64,000 nt of DNA from Gemmatimonadota bacterium (GTDB lineage: Bacteria > Gemmatimonadota > Gemmatimonadetes > Gemmatimonadales > GWC2-71-9). This document shows positions 44,469-55,174 of this stretch, piece by piece (the first letter of the stretch is position 1; each line of letters begins with the position of its first letter). The DNA lies in contig JAJCZX010000038.1 in the NCBI GenBank assembly GCA_029262195.1, positions 1-64,000 of the forward strand. The letters run 5' to 3'. The position numbers and the translations under genes are program-made. The notes beneath the pieces are model-generated. The model was not told the origin of the DNA, ran no database searches, and saw only the letters and a list, made by a program, of their open reading frames with translations.

Positions 44469-44764
44469 TGCTTCTCGGCCCGTCCTTAATCGTATCGGCT
44501 GTGTTGTTCAGCCTCGGGGTCGCCGGCGTGCTGTTGCGGCGCAATGCCATCATTATTTTCATGTGCGTAGAATTGATGCTCAACGCTGTCAACTTGAGCT
44601 TCATTGCCTTTGCCCAGCAACTCGGTCCCGAGGGTCACGTAATCGTGTTTTTCGTGATGGCCGTGGCTGCTGCTGAAGCCGCCGTTGGACTCGCGATCAT
44701 AATTTCTATCTACCGTTTCAAAGAGACGGTTAATCTCCAGAACATCAATCTGTTAAAGGGATAG
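44468..44764 (+). CDS. nuoK: NADH-quinone oxidoreductase subunit K
   Basis: 98 residues, three membrane helices, the antiporter-like small subunit (MrpC homologue). The conserved glutamates lie in [20 protein letters not shown] and [17 protein letters not shown]. Length and order are standard. Confidence 0.95.
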   Translation: MLLGPSLIVSAVLFSLGVAGVLLRRNAIIIFMCVELMLNAVNLSFIAFAQQLGPEGHVIVFFVMAVAAAEAAVGLAIIISIYRFKETVNLQNINLLKG

Positions 44765-46741
44765 ATGCCTGCTTCAGTAGGGTGGGTTTGGTTAGTTGTC
44801 TTGCTTCCGTTGCTGGGATTCCTGGCAAACGGGGCGATAAGCTTCATCAAACCAGATGCTAAAGGTGCGGTGAGCGCGATCGGCGTCGGCGTGTTGGCCG
44901 CTGCCTTTGGTGTATCCGTGGCGGTCGTTTCTGGGCTGGCGGGTGCTGCTCACGATGCTCCCTTTATTGTAACTCTCTGGGAATGGATGCCGGTCGGCGC
45001 GTTCCACATTGACCTGGCCTTCCAGGTTGATCAACTCTCGGCGGTGATGTTGCTGGTTATCACGGGTGTTGGCACGTTGATTCATATATTCAGTACCGGC
45101 TACATGAGCGAAGATCCGAGTTACCCACGGTACTTCGCTTATCTAAACCTGTTCATCTTCTTTATGCTTATCCTGGTGCTTGGATCAAGCTTCCCGGTGA
45201 TGTTCATCGGATGGGAAGGCGTCGGTCTCTGTTCCTATCTCCTGATCGGTTTCTGGTTCTCGGAAAAAGCCAACGCCGACGCAGGTAAAAAAGCATTCAT
45301 CATGAATAGAATCGGGGACTTTGGTTTCCTGATTGCTATGTTTATGATCTTCGGCGCAACCGGGTCACTTTCGTTTGTTGAGGTCTTCGAGGCGGCCCCG
45401 GCCACGCTGGCTCTGGGCGGCACAACCGTCACTTTAATAACTCTGGCCTTATTCCTTGGTTGCACCGGAAAGTCGGCCCAGATTCCATTGTATACCTGGC
45501 TTCCGGACGCAATGGCGGGTCCAACGCCAGTGTCGGCACTGATCCACGCCGCCACAATGGTCACGGCCGGTGTTTACCTGGTTGCTCGCTCGAACATCCT
45601 TTTCGCTCTGGCACCGATTTCGTCTACGGTTGTGGCTGGTATCGGTGGGCTCACCGCATTGTTTGCCGCGACGATTGCAATGAAGCAGTGGGACATCAAA
45701 AAGGTCCTGGCGTACTCAACCGTCTCCCAACTCGGTTTCATGTTTGTAGGCGTTGGAGTGGGTGCTTACGCGGCTGGCGTCTTCCACCTGGTCACCCACG
45801 CGTTCTTTAAAGCGCTGCTGTTCCTCGGCGCCGGCAGTGTGATACACGCGCTGCATCACGCTTATCACCACACTGGCAGTCATGAAGACGCGCAGGACAT
45901 GCGTAACATGGGTGGTCTGAAAAAGTTCATGCCGTGGACCGCCGGTGTAATGTGGATTGCGACTCTGGCTATTGCGGGTATTCCCGGGTTCTCAGGATTT
46001 TTCTCTAAAGACGAGATCCTCGCCCAGGCGTTCGCGCGCGGGCACGATGTACCGTTCTTCTACGTCGTGTGGGGGATGGGAGCGGTCGCAGCGCTGATGA
46101 CCGCTTTCTACATGACCCGAATGATGATTTATACATTCCATGGTCCCAACCGGACAGGCGAAAAAGAGGGTAGTCACCTTCATGAGGTGTCGTGGGTGAT
46201 GACCGGGCCTCTGGTAATTCTAGCCATAGGAAGTTTGTTCGGCGGATTCCTCAACCTCCCGGCTGTACTTCCGGGAGCGGGTTGGTTGCACCATTGGTTA
46301 GAGCCTATTACAGAAGGTTCCGCCGCTTTCGTCGGCGAAGTTCATCTGGCACATAACACCGAGTGGATCCTTCTGGGCCTCGCTACCGTGATCGCGGTGG
46401 TTGGCATTCTCGGAGCCTACCGGCTCTTGAAACCACAGAACCTCGTCCCTGCAAAGGATGCGACCCCTGAGACGGGAATGCAAAAGGTCCTGCTCAACAA
46501 GTACTACGTTGACGAGATCTATGACGCGGTTGTTGTGAAGCCGTTGATGTGGCTCTCGCGAGCGATTCTCTGGAAGACTGTCGACGAAAAAGCGATTGAT
46601 GGCGCTGCGGTGAACGGCTCCGCCAACATCACGAGGTTCGCAGGTTGGTTCGGCACGCGCTTCCAAACGGGTCGCGTCGGAACCTACGTTTTCTTCTTCG
46701 TTGTGGGAGCCCTCGTGCTTCTGAGGACGATGGTGCGATAG
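44765..46741 (+). CDS. nuoL: NADH-quinone oxidoreductase subunit L
   Basis: 658 residues; the distal proton-pumping antiporter-like subunit. Key features: FVEVF plus GCTGKSAQIPLYTWLPDAMA and AHAxT-type helix (SALIHAATMVTAGVYL), and KALLFLGAGSVIHALHH with the central lysines and histidines. The C-terminal amphipathic lateral helix region is present (about 560-625). It starts directly after nuoK. Confidence 0.96.
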   Translation: MPASVGWVWLVVLLPLLGFLANGAISFIKPDAKGAVSAIGVGVLAAAFGVSVAVVSGLAGAAHDAPFIVTLWEWMPVGAFHIDLAFQVDQLSAVMLLVITGVGTLIHIFSTGYMSEDPSYPRYFAYLNLFIFFMLILVLGSSFPVMFIGWEGVGLCSYLLIGFWFSEKANADAGKKAFIMNRIGDFGFLIAMFMIFGATGSLSFVEVFEAAPATLALGGTTVTLITLALFLGCTGKSAQIPLYTWLPDAMAGPTPVSALIHAATMVTAGVYLVARSNILFALAPISSTVVAGIGGLTALFAATIAMKQWDIKKVLAYSTVSQLGFMFVGVGVGAYAAGVFHLVTHAFFKALLFLGAGSVIHALHHAYHHTGSHEDAQDMRNMGGLKKFMPWTAGVMWIATLAIAGIPGFSGFFSKDEILAQAFARGHDVPFFYVVWGMGAVAALMTAFYMTRMMIYTFHGPNRTGEKEGSHLHEVSWVMTGPLVILAIGSLFGGFLNLPAVLPGAGWLHHWLEPITEGSAAFVGEVHLAHNTEWILLGLATVIAVVGILGAYRLLKPQNLVPAKDATPETGMQKVLLNKYYVDEIYDAVVVKPLMWLSRAILWKTVDEKAIDGAAVNGSANITRFAGWFGTRFQTGRVGTYVFFFVVGALVLLRTMVR

Positions 46742-48298
46742 ATGAGCGAACTCCTTCTTTCTATCGGATACGAGCGCTGGGTAATTGACGCTCTCATCGC
46801 AATCCCGCTCTTCACTGCGGCAGTTGTAACACTTGGTCCTGATCGCCTTGCCAGAGAAATCACCCTGGCGGGAACGCTGCTTGAGTTCGTCGTTTCGATC
46901 GGCCTCTGGTGGGCATATGATCCGTCTACTGCGGCCATGCAGTTCCAGATGGCCCGGGAGTGGATTCCCCAGTGGGGGATAGCATATCGGGTGGGAATCG
47001 ATGGGATTTCGCTGTTCATGATTCTCTTGACCACGTTCACAATGCCGTTGGCGGTACTTGGATCGTGGAATTACATCAAGGATAAATGGCGCCCGTACTA
47101 TGCGTTGTTGTTGATTCTGACAGCAGCGTTAATAGGCGTGTTTGTGGCCCTGGATCTATTCCTGTTCTACGTGTTCTGGGAAGTCATGCTCATCCCGATG
47201 TACTTCATCATCGGCGTGTGGGGCGGTCCCAACAAACTCTACGCCGCCATCAAATTCTTCATCTATACGTTCGTCGGCTCGCTGCTGATGCTGGTGGCAA
47301 TACTTACGATCTATTCTAAGATCGGAGCCGCTACAGGCATCTATTCGTTCTCATACGGGCACATCCTGGCCAACATCGGACATGTCAGTCACCTGGCCGG
47401 GTGGTTGTTCTTCGCGTTCGCTCTGGCGTTCGCAATCAAGGTTCCCGTGTTTCCGTTCCATACCTGGTTACCGGATGCTCACGTTCAGGCGCCGACGGCT
47501 GGTTCGGTCATCCTGGCAGGCATCTTGTTGAAGATGGGAGCGTACGGTTTTCTCCGTTTTGCATTACCGCTCTTTCCCTCGATCGTACTGGACCCAACGG
47601 TCGTGTCGATCGTGGTTACGCTCGGCGTCATAGGAATTATTTATGGCGCATTGGTTGCCATGGTTCAACCGGATTTCAAAAAACTGGTCGCCTATTCTTC
47701 AGTGTCTCACCTTGGCTTCGTCATGCTGGGCATCTGGAGTCTTACTGTTGCGAGCGTCGAAGGCGCAATTCTTATAATGATCAACCACGGCATCTCAACC
47801 GGAGCGTTGTTCTTCCTGGCAGGAATGTTGTACGAGCGACGCCACACCCGTGAGATAGCCGACTTCGGTGGAATTGCCCGGGTTGTGCCTGGCCTGGCAG
47901 TGATCCTGACGCTGGTGTCCCTCTCGTCAATCGGGCTCCCAGGGACCAACGGTTTCATAGGAGAGTTCCTTGTCTTGCTTGGATCCTTCGATCAACACCC
48001 CGTTGCCACGATCATAGCTACAAGTGGGGTGATCTTTGCGGCTGCATACCTACTGTGGGCCCTGCAGAGAATGTTGTTCAATAAATTGGACAACCCGGCT
48101 AACGAAAAAATGTCAGACCTGTCCCTCAGAGAGTATCTGGTGCTCGGGCCTTTAGTGGCCTGCATTATCTGGATCGGCGTTTATCCAGCACCAATTCTCA
48201 GGAGAATAGAAAGCAGTGCCGAAGCGTTGGTTCTGCAGGTGCGGGGCGAAATACCAGACATCGCGGGTCCTGATTTGCCCGGAGTTGAAATTGAATAA
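46742..48298 (+). CDS. nuoM: NADH-quinone oxidoreductase subunit M
   Basis: 518 residues, 14 membrane helices. Antiporter-like subunit: FYVFWEVMLIPMYFIIGVWG (pumping Glu), VPVFPFHTWLPDAHVQAPTA and HGISTGALFFLAGMLYERRH. It starts on the base after the nuoL stop. Confidence 0.96.
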   Translation: MSELLLSIGYERWVIDALIAIPLFTAAVVTLGPDRLAREITLAGTLLEFVVSIGLWWAYDPSTAAMQFQMAREWIPQWGIAYRVGIDGISLFMILLTTFTMPLAVLGSWNYIKDKWRPYYALLLILTAALIGVFVALDLFLFYVFWEVMLIPMYFIIGVWGGPNKLYAAIKFFIYTFVGSLLMLVAILTIYSKIGAATGIYSFSYGHILANIGHVSHLAGWLFFAFALAFAIKVPVFPFHTWLPDAHVQAPTAGSVILAGILLKMGAYGFLRFALPLFPSIVLDPTVVSIVVTLGVIGIIYGALVAMVQPDFKKLVAYSSVSHLGFVMLGIWSLTVASVEGAILIMINHGISTGALFFLAGMLYERRHTREIADFGGIARVVPGLAVILTLVSLSSIGLPGTNGFIGEFLVLLGSFDQHPVATIIATSGVIFAAAYLLWALQRMLFNKLDNPANEKMSDLSLREYLVLGPLVACIIWIGVYPAPILRRIESSAEALVLQVRGEIPDIAGPDLPGVEIE

Positions 48299-48307
48299 GG
48301 TTTCAGA

Positions 48308-49831
48308 ATGCAGATAGATCTTGCAACGCCGGGCGGTTTGGCCCTATCGCTGTTGCCGGAAATTTTCCTGGTCTTATGGGGATGTCTTGTTCTCCTCGTA
48401 GCCGCATGGAAACACTCCGAAGAAAACGCGACCGATTTGGTTGGAAGGATTTCGCTGGTCGGCCTTCTCGGAACCCTCGCGGTCGTGTGGTGGATGTGGG
48501 TCGGCGACTGGACCGCTGGCGAATTCGCCGCCATGATGGCGCTTGATAATTTCAGGTATGCGACCTCGTCGGTGTTTATCATAGCTTCGATCCTTGCCGT
48601 CGCGATGTCCTTCGGCTACCTGGGTAGAGAGCGCATTCTGATTCCGGAATATTACGCGCTGATGCTTTTCGGGACGGCCGGGATGATGTTCATGGGTGGG
48701 GGAGCAGATCTCATCGTGATATTCATCGGCCTTGAATTGATGTCTGTTTGCATTTACGTGCTGGCAGGTATCAACCGCCGCAGCGTTTTCTCTGCCGAGG
48801 CTGCCCTGAAATACTTCTTACTGGGCGCCTTTGCGTCGGCTTTCTTCCTGTACGGCATCGCTCTTATTTACGGCGCAACCGGAACGACTAACCTTGCGCT
48901 GATTGACTTCCAGATCGCGGCATCAGGACTTAACGATTCGGTGATGATCATGCTGGGGGTCGCCTTCCTGTTGGTCGGGTTCGGCTTCAAGGTGGGCGCA
49001 GTACCTTTTCACATGTGGGCACCTGACGTTTACGACGGCTCGCCAACTCCAGTTACGGCATATATGGCCACTGCGGTTAAGGCCGCCGGGTTTGCCGCTC
49101 TCTTCCGAATTCTGTTACACGGATTTGGCAACTCGCTTGAAATCTGGCAAACCGGGGTATGGTGGCTTGCTGCTATAACGATGGTCCTTGGTAACCTGTT
49201 CGCCCTGGCACAACGCAATCTGAAACGCATGCTAGCCTACAGCTCGATTGGTCATGCGGGTTACCTTCTTGTGGCGGTCGCCTCCGGTGGGGCCATGGGA
49301 GCCTCGGCTTTCATCTTCTACATAGTTGCTTACACCCTGATGACCGTGGGCTCCTTTACAGTTCTTTCTGTGATCGGGAGGAACGGCGAACGCGACGTTA
49401 AGATCGACGATCTTTCAGGACTCGCTAGCAAACATCCGTGGATGGCCTTTGCCATGCTTGTGTTCATGCTCTCGCTTCTGGGCTTTCCCGGCACAGCCGG
49501 ATTCATGGGCAAGTGGTACATTCTCGCGGCTGTTTTAAAAGCTGACCAATTATCTCTGGCGGTTGTTCTCGTAGTTGCCAGTGTAATCTCTGCCGGTTTC
49601 TACCTGCCTGTTGTTATGGCAATGTACATGAAACCCACCACAGACGCCGATTCGCACCGCAATGCCATCACGTCCGGGGCAGCGAAGTGGGTGGTAATCG
49701 GAACAGCCCTTGCACTGCTAGTTTTCGGCGTTTGGCCGAACAGGCTCGCCGATGTTTCAGCAAACGGGGCCGACAACTTTCGGCAGGTCTCACCTATCAC
49801 GACGCCCCTGAGTACGCCGGGGGCTGAATAA
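48308..49831 (+). CDS. nuoN: NADH-quinone oxidoreductase subunit N
   Basis: 507 residues, about 14 membrane helices. Antiporter-like subunit: FIGLELMSVCIYVLAGINRR, GFKVGAVPFHMWAPDVYDGS and RNLKRMLAYSSIGHAGYLLV. Ends the nuo operon, 14 bases before the phosphohexomutase start, so read-through is likely. Confidence 0.96.
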   Translation: MQIDLATPGGLALSLLPEIFLVLWGCLVLLVAAWKHSEENATDLVGRISLVGLLGTLAVVWWMWVGDWTAGEFAAMMALDNFRYATSSVFIIASILAVAMSFGYLGRERILIPEYYALMLFGTAGMMFMGGGADLIVIFIGLELMSVCIYVLAGINRRSVFSAEAALKYFLLGAFASAFFLYGIALIYGATGTTNLALIDFQIAASGLNDSVMIMLGVAFLLVGFGFKVGAVPFHMWAPDVYDGSPTPVTAYMATAVKAAGFAALFRILLHGFGNSLEIWQTGVWWLAAITMVLGNLFALAQRNLKRMLAYSSIGHAGYLLVAVASGGAMGASAFIFYIVAYTLMTVGSFTVLSVIGRNGERDVKIDDLSGLASKHPWMAFAMLVFMLSLLGFPGTAGFMGKWYILAAVLKADQLSLAVVLVVASVISAGFYLPVVMAMYMKPTTDADSHRNAITSGAAKWVVIGTALALLVFGVWPNRLADVSANGADNFRQVSPITTPLSTPGAE

Positions 49832-49845
49832 CCCACGGTTGTCTT

Positions 49846-51219
49846 GTGAAAATTCCTGAAGTTATTTTCCGCGAGTACGACATTCGCGGAATCGTCGGCG
49901 AACAGGTCGATGCTCAACTTGCCTCTGCCATTGGCCGTGCATTTGCCACTCTGTTGCGGTCCAGGGGATGCGAAACTCCTCGTATCGCCGTTGGCAGGGA
50001 CAATCGTCCTTCCGGTGAACTGTTGGCCTCAGCCGTGCACGATGGGATCGCTGCAGCCGGCGGTACCTCCATAGATGTTGGGCAGTTACCAACACCGGCG
50101 TTGTATTTCGCGGTGAAAAGCCTCGATACTGACGGAGGACTCCAGGTTACCGGGTCTCATAATCCGTCAGAGTTCAACGGGTTCAAAATGTTGTCAGCCA
50201 GCGGCCCTATCTATGGCGACGCAATCCAGGAAATCGGGACGATAATAAAAAATGATTCTGCCGATGCGGGCCACGGGTCCCGTGAAGCCAATTCCTCCAT
50301 TCTGGAAAAATGGGTCGAAGCGATCCTTGAACGTAACGGCCCGCTGAAACGACCGGTCAAGGTTGTTGTCGACTGCGGTAACGGCGTTGCATCCCTGGTC
50401 GCAGAGAACCTGTTGACGAGACTCGGAGCCGATGTGGTGCCCCTTTTCTGTGAGTCAGATGGCACGTTTCCCAATCACCACCCCGATCCTACGGTCGTTG
50501 AAAACCTTAAAGACCTCCAGGAGGCCGTGCGGCGTGAGGGCGCTGAGATCGGTATTGCCTTCGACGGCGATGGTGACAGAATAGGCGCCGTTGATGAAAC
50601 GGGAAAGGTCGTTTTCGGAGACCAGATCCTGATCCTACTCGGAAGGGATCTGGTAAGGCGCCAGGGGAGAGGGCACTCGGTGATATTCGACGTCAAATGT
50701 TCTCAGGTCCTGGCGGATGAACTGAGCAAGTCGGGGTTGAATCCCGTTATATGGAAAACCGGGCATTCGTTGATCAAGTCCAAGATGAAAGAGTTGGACG
50801 CGCCTCTTGCCGGGGAGATGAGCGGGCACATGTTCTTTGCCGGCGACTACTTCGGCTTCGATGACGCTCCGTTTGCCGCGGCACGCCTGCTGGACTTTCT
50901 TGGCTCCAACCCTGGACCGTTATCCAGCCTAATGGCCGATGTGCCGCGTACTGTCGCCACGCCAGAATTGAGAGTAGACTGCCCGGACGAAGTGAAGTTT
51001 GAAGTGGTCGAAAGGGCCTGTACCCACTTCGCGAGCAAGTACGAGGTGCTGACCCTCGATGGAGCGCGGATAACGTTTCCGAAAGGGTGGGGCCTTATAA
51101 GGTCATCAAATACTCAGCCCGTGTTGGTAATGAGATTTGAAGCTGAAACCGAAGATGATCTCACTGAATATAGGGACGAGGTTGAGGATTGGTTGAAGGA
51201 CCAGGGAGTGGCGGTTTGA
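49846..51219 (+). CDS. Phosphomannomutase/phosphoglucomutase
   Basis: 457 residues, alpha-D-phosphohexomutase superfamily (AlgC/ManB type). Phosphoserine Ser104 is in VTGSHNPSEFNGFK, the Mg2+ loop is FDGDGDRIGAVDE, and the sugar-binding loop is GEMSGHMFF. It interconverts hexose 1- and 6-phosphates for cell-envelope sugars. GTG start. Its end overlaps the carbamate kinase start by 4 bases. Confidence 0.93.
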   Translation: MKIPEVIFREYDIRGIVGEQVDAQLASAIGRAFATLLRSRGCETPRIAVGRDNRPSGELLASAVHDGIAAAGGTSIDVGQLPTPALYFAVKSLDTDGGLQVTGSHNPSEFNGFKMLSASGPIYGDAIQEIGTIIKNDSADAGHGSREANSSILEKWVEAILERNGPLKRPVKVVVDCGNGVASLVAENLLTRLGADVVPLFCESDGTFPNHHPDPTVVENLKDLQEAVRREGAEIGIAFDGDGDRIGAVDETGKVVFGDQILILLGRDLVRRQGRGHSVIFDVKCSQVLADELSKSGLNPVIWKTGHSLIKSKMKELDAPLAGEMSGHMFFAGDYFGFDDAPFAAARLLDFLGSNPGPLSSLMADVPRTVATPELRVDCPDEVKFEVVERACTHFASKYEVLTLDGARITFPKGWGLIRSSNTQPVLVMRFEAETEDDLTEYRDEVEDWLKDQGVAV

Positions 51220-52160
51220 ACGAAACTATCGTCGTAGCCCTGGGCGGAAATGCACTGGCACCGTCAGACGTAACTCCAACCATTGAGTTACAATTCGCAC
51301 ACACGCGCGAGTCTATGGCGACAATAGTCGAGTTGGCCAGGGAAGGGTGGAAGGTGGCAATAGTTCATGGCAACGGTCCGCAGGTGGGCGACGAGCTTTC
51401 AAGAAACGAAATCGCTATCGCCAAGCTTGCGCCACTACCGCTGGGCGTTCTCGTCGCCTCTACGGCCGGATGGATCGGGTACATGATCCAGCAATCGCTT
51501 CGCAATGCTCTGGACAAAGCCGGGATCGACAAGCACGTCGTTACCCTGGTCACACAGACCGAAGTGTCGAAAGACGATTCTCGCTTGAGCAATCCCACCA
51601 AACCGATCGGTCACACCCTGGACGAAGAAGAAAAGGCCAGCCTTGAAGGACGCGGAGTGACGGTGGGTCGGGACGGCAAGGGGAGGTGGCGACGAATGGC
51701 TGCCAGCCCGACACCGGTATCAATACTTGAGTCCGATTCGGTCACCCAGCTTGTCAATGAGGGCAAAATCGTTGTTGCATGCGGCGGCGGTGGGCCACCC
51801 GTGTTTTGCGCCGAAGAGACCGGCGGCTGGGAAGGAATCGACGCAGTAATCGACAAGGACCTTACAGCATCAGTTCTGGCAACTGACATCGGGGCCAGTA
51901 CCCTCTTGATCCTTACGGACGTCGATGGGGTTTACCATGATTGGGGCGGCCCGGAACAACACCGAATAGATAAATTGACCATGGCCGAGGCGATTGATCT
52001 GCTCAAAGAGGGCTCGGTGAGTGAAGGAAGTATGAGGCCGAAAGTCGCAGCTGCCGTTGGTTTTTTGAAACGCGGTGGCGAGAAGGCAATAATTGCTGAA
52101 TTAGGAGATGGTCTCGCAGCTCTTAAGGGTGAGACAGGGACAACGATCAGGAGACAATGA
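51216..52160 (+). CDS. arcC: Carbamate kinase
   Basis: 314 residues from TTG 51216, overlapping the previous stop as TTGA. Amino-acid-kinase fold: VVALGGNALAPS, VHGNGPQVGDE and VACGGGGPPVF, with late LLILTDVDGVYHDWG. It makes ATP from carbamoyl phosphate, or the reverse. No arginine-deiminase or ornithine-carbamoyltransferase gene is nearby, so the source of carbamoyl phosphate is open. It sits between a hexomutase and sucC. Confidence 0.9.
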   Translation: MNETIVVALGGNALAPSDVTPTIELQFAHTRESMATIVELAREGWKVAIVHGNGPQVGDELSRNEIAIAKLAPLPLGVLVASTAGWIGYMIQQSLRNALDKAGIDKHVVTLVTQTEVSKDDSRLSNPTKPIGHTLDEEEKASLEGRGVTVGRDGKGRWRRMAASPTPVSILESDSVTQLVNEGKIVVACGGGGPPVFCAEETGGWEGIDAVIDKDLTASVLATDIGASTLLILTDVDGVYHDWGGPEQHRIDKLTMAEAIDLLKEGSVSEGSMRPKVAAAVGFLKRGGEKAIIAELGDGLAALKGETGTTIRRQ

Positions 52161-52161
52161 A

Positions 52162-53301
52162 TTGAATCTGCACGAATACCAGGCTCGCGAGCTACTTAAG
52201 GAGGCGGGAATAGCCGTTCCGGACGGCGATGTCGCCGATACCCCTGAAGCCGTAGAAAAGATCGCTGAACGCCTCGGCGGTAAGGTGGTGGTGAAAGCTC
52301 AGGTACATGCGGGCGGTCGAGGCAAGGCCGGAGGTGTGAAACTGGCCGACACTGCTGCGGAAGCCAAAGAACACGCTCGCGCGATTCTCGGCATGGAGAT
52401 AAAAGGCCTAACCGTCGAAAAAGTGCTTGTCGCCCCGGCCGAAGACATCGCGACGGAAAGTTACGTGGGAGTGATCGTGGATCGCGAATCTCAGCGGGCC
52501 GTCGTCATGGTTAGTCCTGAAGGCGGCGTGGATATCGAAGAGGTCGCCGCCAAAACCCCTGAAAAGATTTTCAAAGTCGCGGTAGATCCCCGGTACGGGC
52601 TGCTTGCCCATGAAGCAATGGGGCTGGCATTCGAGCTTTTCGACGATATCAAATTGGTGCGCCAGGCCGCTGGTATCATTTCTAAACTGTATCAGGTCTT
52701 CGTGTCGAGCGGCGCCTCGTTGATCGAGATTAATCCGCTGGTTTCCACGCCCGAAGGGACGGTAAAGGCCCTTGATGCAAAACTCGGTGTCGACGACAAC
52801 GAACTCGGCAGAAAACCTAAGATCGAAGCCCTGCGAGACCTTTCTTCTGAGGATCCGAGCGAGGTAGACGCCCGTGAAGCCGGACTCTCTTTCATCAAAT
52901 TGGACGGAAACGTTGGCTGCTGCGTAAATGGTGCCGGTCTGGCCATGGCCACAATGGACCTGGTGAAATATTACGGCGGCGACCCGGCGAACTTTTTGGA
53001 CATCGGTGGGAGCAGCAACCCTCAAAAGGTCGTAACGGCTTTGGAAATTATTACCAGAGACAAAAACGTCAAAGCGATTTTATTCAACATTTTCGGCGGC
53101 ATCACCAGGTGCGATGATGTTGCAAATGGTATTGTTACGGCCCTGGATCAAACGGAGATCAAGGTGCCCCTGGTTATCCGGCTTACCGGAACCAATGAAG
53201 CCGAAGGGATCAAGATTTTGGAAGACAGAGGATTGAGCGCTCTTACTGACATGGATGATGCAGTCGAAAAGGCCGTGGCAATGGCGAAGGAGGCCGCATG
53301 A
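52162..53301 (+). CDS. sucC: Succinyl-CoA synthetase beta subunit
   Basis: 379 residues from TTG 52162 ([12 protein letters not shown]), with AGGAG about 10 bases upstream. ATP-grasp ligase: [18 protein letters not shown], then [13 protein letters not shown] and [18 protein letters not shown], ending [17 protein letters not shown]. It forms ATP or GTP from succinyl-CoA. It overlaps sucD by ATGA. Confidence 0.96.
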   Translation: MNLHEYQARELLKEAGIAVPDGDVADTPEAVEKIAERLGGKVVVKAQVHAGGRGKAGGVKLADTAAEAKEHARAILGMEIKGLTVEKVLVAPAEDIATESYVGVIVDRESQRAVVMVSPEGGVDIEEVAAKTPEKIFKVAVDPRYGLLAHEAMGLAFELFDDIKLVRQAAGIISKLYQVFVSSGASLIEINPLVSTPEGTVKALDAKLGVDDNELGRKPKIEALRDLSSEDPSEVDAREAGLSFIKLDGNVGCCVNGAGLAMATMDLVKYYGGDPANFLDIGGSSNPQKVVTALEIITRDKNVKAILFNIFGGITRCDDVANGIVTALDQTEIKVPLVIRLTGTNEAEGIKILEDRGLSALTDMDDAVEKAVAMAKEAA

Positions 53302-54167
53302 GCATTTTCATCGACGAAAAAACGAAGCTGGTTGTTCAGGGAATTACCGGAAGAGATGGGTCGTTCCACTCCAGCCAGATGATTGAATACGGAACGCAGG
53401 TGGTTGCAGGTGTTACTCCCGGAAAAGGTGGGCAGAAGTTTGAAGATAAGGTCCCCGTCTTCAATACAATGGCCGAAGCGGTGGAGGCTACCGGTGCAAA
53501 TGCCTCGGTGATCTACGTGCCCGCTACGTTTGCAGCAGATGCGATTATCGAAGCCGGAGACGCCGACGTTGCCCTGATCGTTTGCATTACAGAAGGGCTT
53601 CCCGTCCAGGACATGACCCGGGTCATTCCCTTTTTGGCCGAGCGAAACATTCGGTTGATTGGGCCGAACTGCCCGGGCCTGATTTCTCCGGGCAAGTCGA
53701 AGGTCGGTATCATTCCGGCCACCATTTGCGCAGAGGGCAGGGTAGGACTGGTTTCTCGCAGTGGGACGCTCACCTATGAAATTGTGCATCAGTTGACCAC
53801 CAGCGGCATCGGGCAGTCGACCTGTATCGGAATCGGAGGGGATCCAATCATTGGAACCAATTTCATCGATTGTCTGGAAGCTTTTCAGGCCGATGACGAA
53901 ACCGATGCTATTGTCATGATGGGTGAAATCGGTGGAACCGACGAACAAAAGGCCGCGGAGTACGTCGCCGCCAACGTCACCAAACCTGTGGTCGGGTTTA
54001 TTGCGGGTCAGACGGCCCCTCCGGGCCGTCGTATGGGACACGCTGGTGCGATAATTTCAGGATCGGCCGGAACTGCTGCCGAAAAGATGGAAGCGTTCCG
54101 AAAAGCCGGAATTGGGGTCATGGAGCGCCCCGCCGACGTCGTGAAATTGATTAAAGAACGCCTCTAA
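53298..54167 (+). CDS. sucD: Succinyl-CoA synthetase alpha subunit
   Basis: 289 residues. CoA-binding N-terminus ([20 protein letters not shown]) and the phosphohistidine His248 in [15 protein letters not shown]. The pattern [20 protein letters not shown] is conserved. It completes the TCA-cycle enzyme with SucC. Confidence 0.96.
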   Translation: MSIFIDEKTKLVVQGITGRDGSFHSSQMIEYGTQVVAGVTPGKGGQKFEDKVPVFNTMAEAVEATGANASVIYVPATFAADAIIEAGDADVALIVCITEGLPVQDMTRVIPFLAERNIRLIGPNCPGLISPGKSKVGIIPATICAEGRVGLVSRSGTLTYEIVHQLTTSGIGQSTCIGIGGDPIIGTNFIDCLEAFQADDETDAIVMMGEIGGTDEQKAAEYVAANVTKPVVGFIAGQTAPPGRRMGHAGAIISGSAGTAAEKMEAFRKAGIGVMERPADVVKLIKERL

Positions 54168-54185
54168 GGAGCGTCGATAGAGAGT

Positions 54186-55085
54186 TTGAAACTATTGGAA
54201 CTGCTGCCTGCCGAGAGGATTCGAGTCCCTCTGGAGGTAACCACTCTCTCAGATGCCACATTCGTGCTGTTGGATGCGGCTTCCGGGTCGCACGAGTTGG
54301 CCGAGTCTATGGGGGATCTCACTGACGAATCCCTGGCCAAGGATGCCGTTACCGTAGGACAGCAGGCATTCGTCATCCATTTCCGCACCGATATGGTTTC
54401 CAAGGTATCGGTGGCTCTTGGTGTTTCCCGCGACCCGATCGGCAAAGGAGACGACGACGCCAAACAGGGTCGGATCGTAGTCGTGATCATCGGCCCACAT
54501 AGCGACCCGTCGGCATTTCTCCAGGCTGTGAGCGCGTTCGCTGCGATTCTGGGCAAGGAAGCTGTTGTAGACGCCCTTCTCGCGGCCGAATCGAGCGCAG
54601 AAGTGCTCGAAATACCGGATCTCGGGTCACTTACCCTCAGAGGCTACCTGACCGTTCGGGACCTGATGACCAGACGGGTACTCTCGGTGCGAGCTGACAC
54701 GACCCTCGGGGAAGCCACTCGCATCATGGTCACCCAACGGGTTTCTGACCTCCCGGTCGTTTCCGAAACCAACGAAGTCATCGGCGTTGTCACCCACCGT
54801 GAAATTCTTAGCGTTATGTTGCCCCGTTACCTCAAACGAATGAAAAGCGGGCAGTTTATAGCTGCCCGGCTGCGGCTCCCAGGTGAGGTCTCTGATCCGC
54901 GAATGATTCCTGTCGGCGACGTGATGAACCGTAGCGTGTTGTGCACATCAGAGGACCAGGCGATGGCCGATGTCGCGACCATGATGATCAATAAAGACAT
55001 AGCGAGGTTCCCGGTCACCCGAGATGGAATTCTGGTCGGCACACTGACCAAAGACGAAGTTGTGCGGCGGATGTTCGGACCATAG
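54186..55085 (+). CDS. PTS EIIA-like and CBS-pair fusion protein
   Basis: 299 residues. Residues 1-140 resemble the PtsN/EIIA-fructose fold: LAKDAVTVGQQAFVIHFRTD holds a conserved His65 at the phosphorylation-site position. Residues 150-299 are two CBS motifs (VRDLMTRRVLSVRADTTLGE, LPVVSETNEVIGVVTHREIL; then VGDVMNRSVLCTSEDQAMAD, FPVTRDGILVGTLTKDEVVR). It probably senses adenine nucleotides and phosphotransfer state. No target is visible; it follows sucD by 18 bases. TTG start. Confidence 0.8.
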   Translation: MKLLELLPAERIRVPLEVTTLSDATFVLLDAASGSHELAESMGDLTDESLAKDAVTVGQQAFVIHFRTDMVSKVSVALGVSRDPIGKGDDDAKQGRIVVVIIGPHSDPSAFLQAVSAFAAILGKEAVVDALLAAESSAEVLEIPDLGSLTLRGYLTVRDLMTRRVLSVRADTTLGEATRIMVTQRVSDLPVVSETNEVIGVVTHREILSVMLPRYLKRMKSGQFIAARLRLPGEVSDPRMIPVGDVMNRSVLCTSEDQAMADVATMMINKDIARFPVTRDGILVGTLTKDEVVRRMFGP

Positions 55086-55174
55086 ACCGGTTTCGACATT
55101 TTCGGCACTTCCACCAAAACCTGTTAGATTCCGCGCTTATTCATACGACATTTTAGGAATTGCAAGGACGACAT

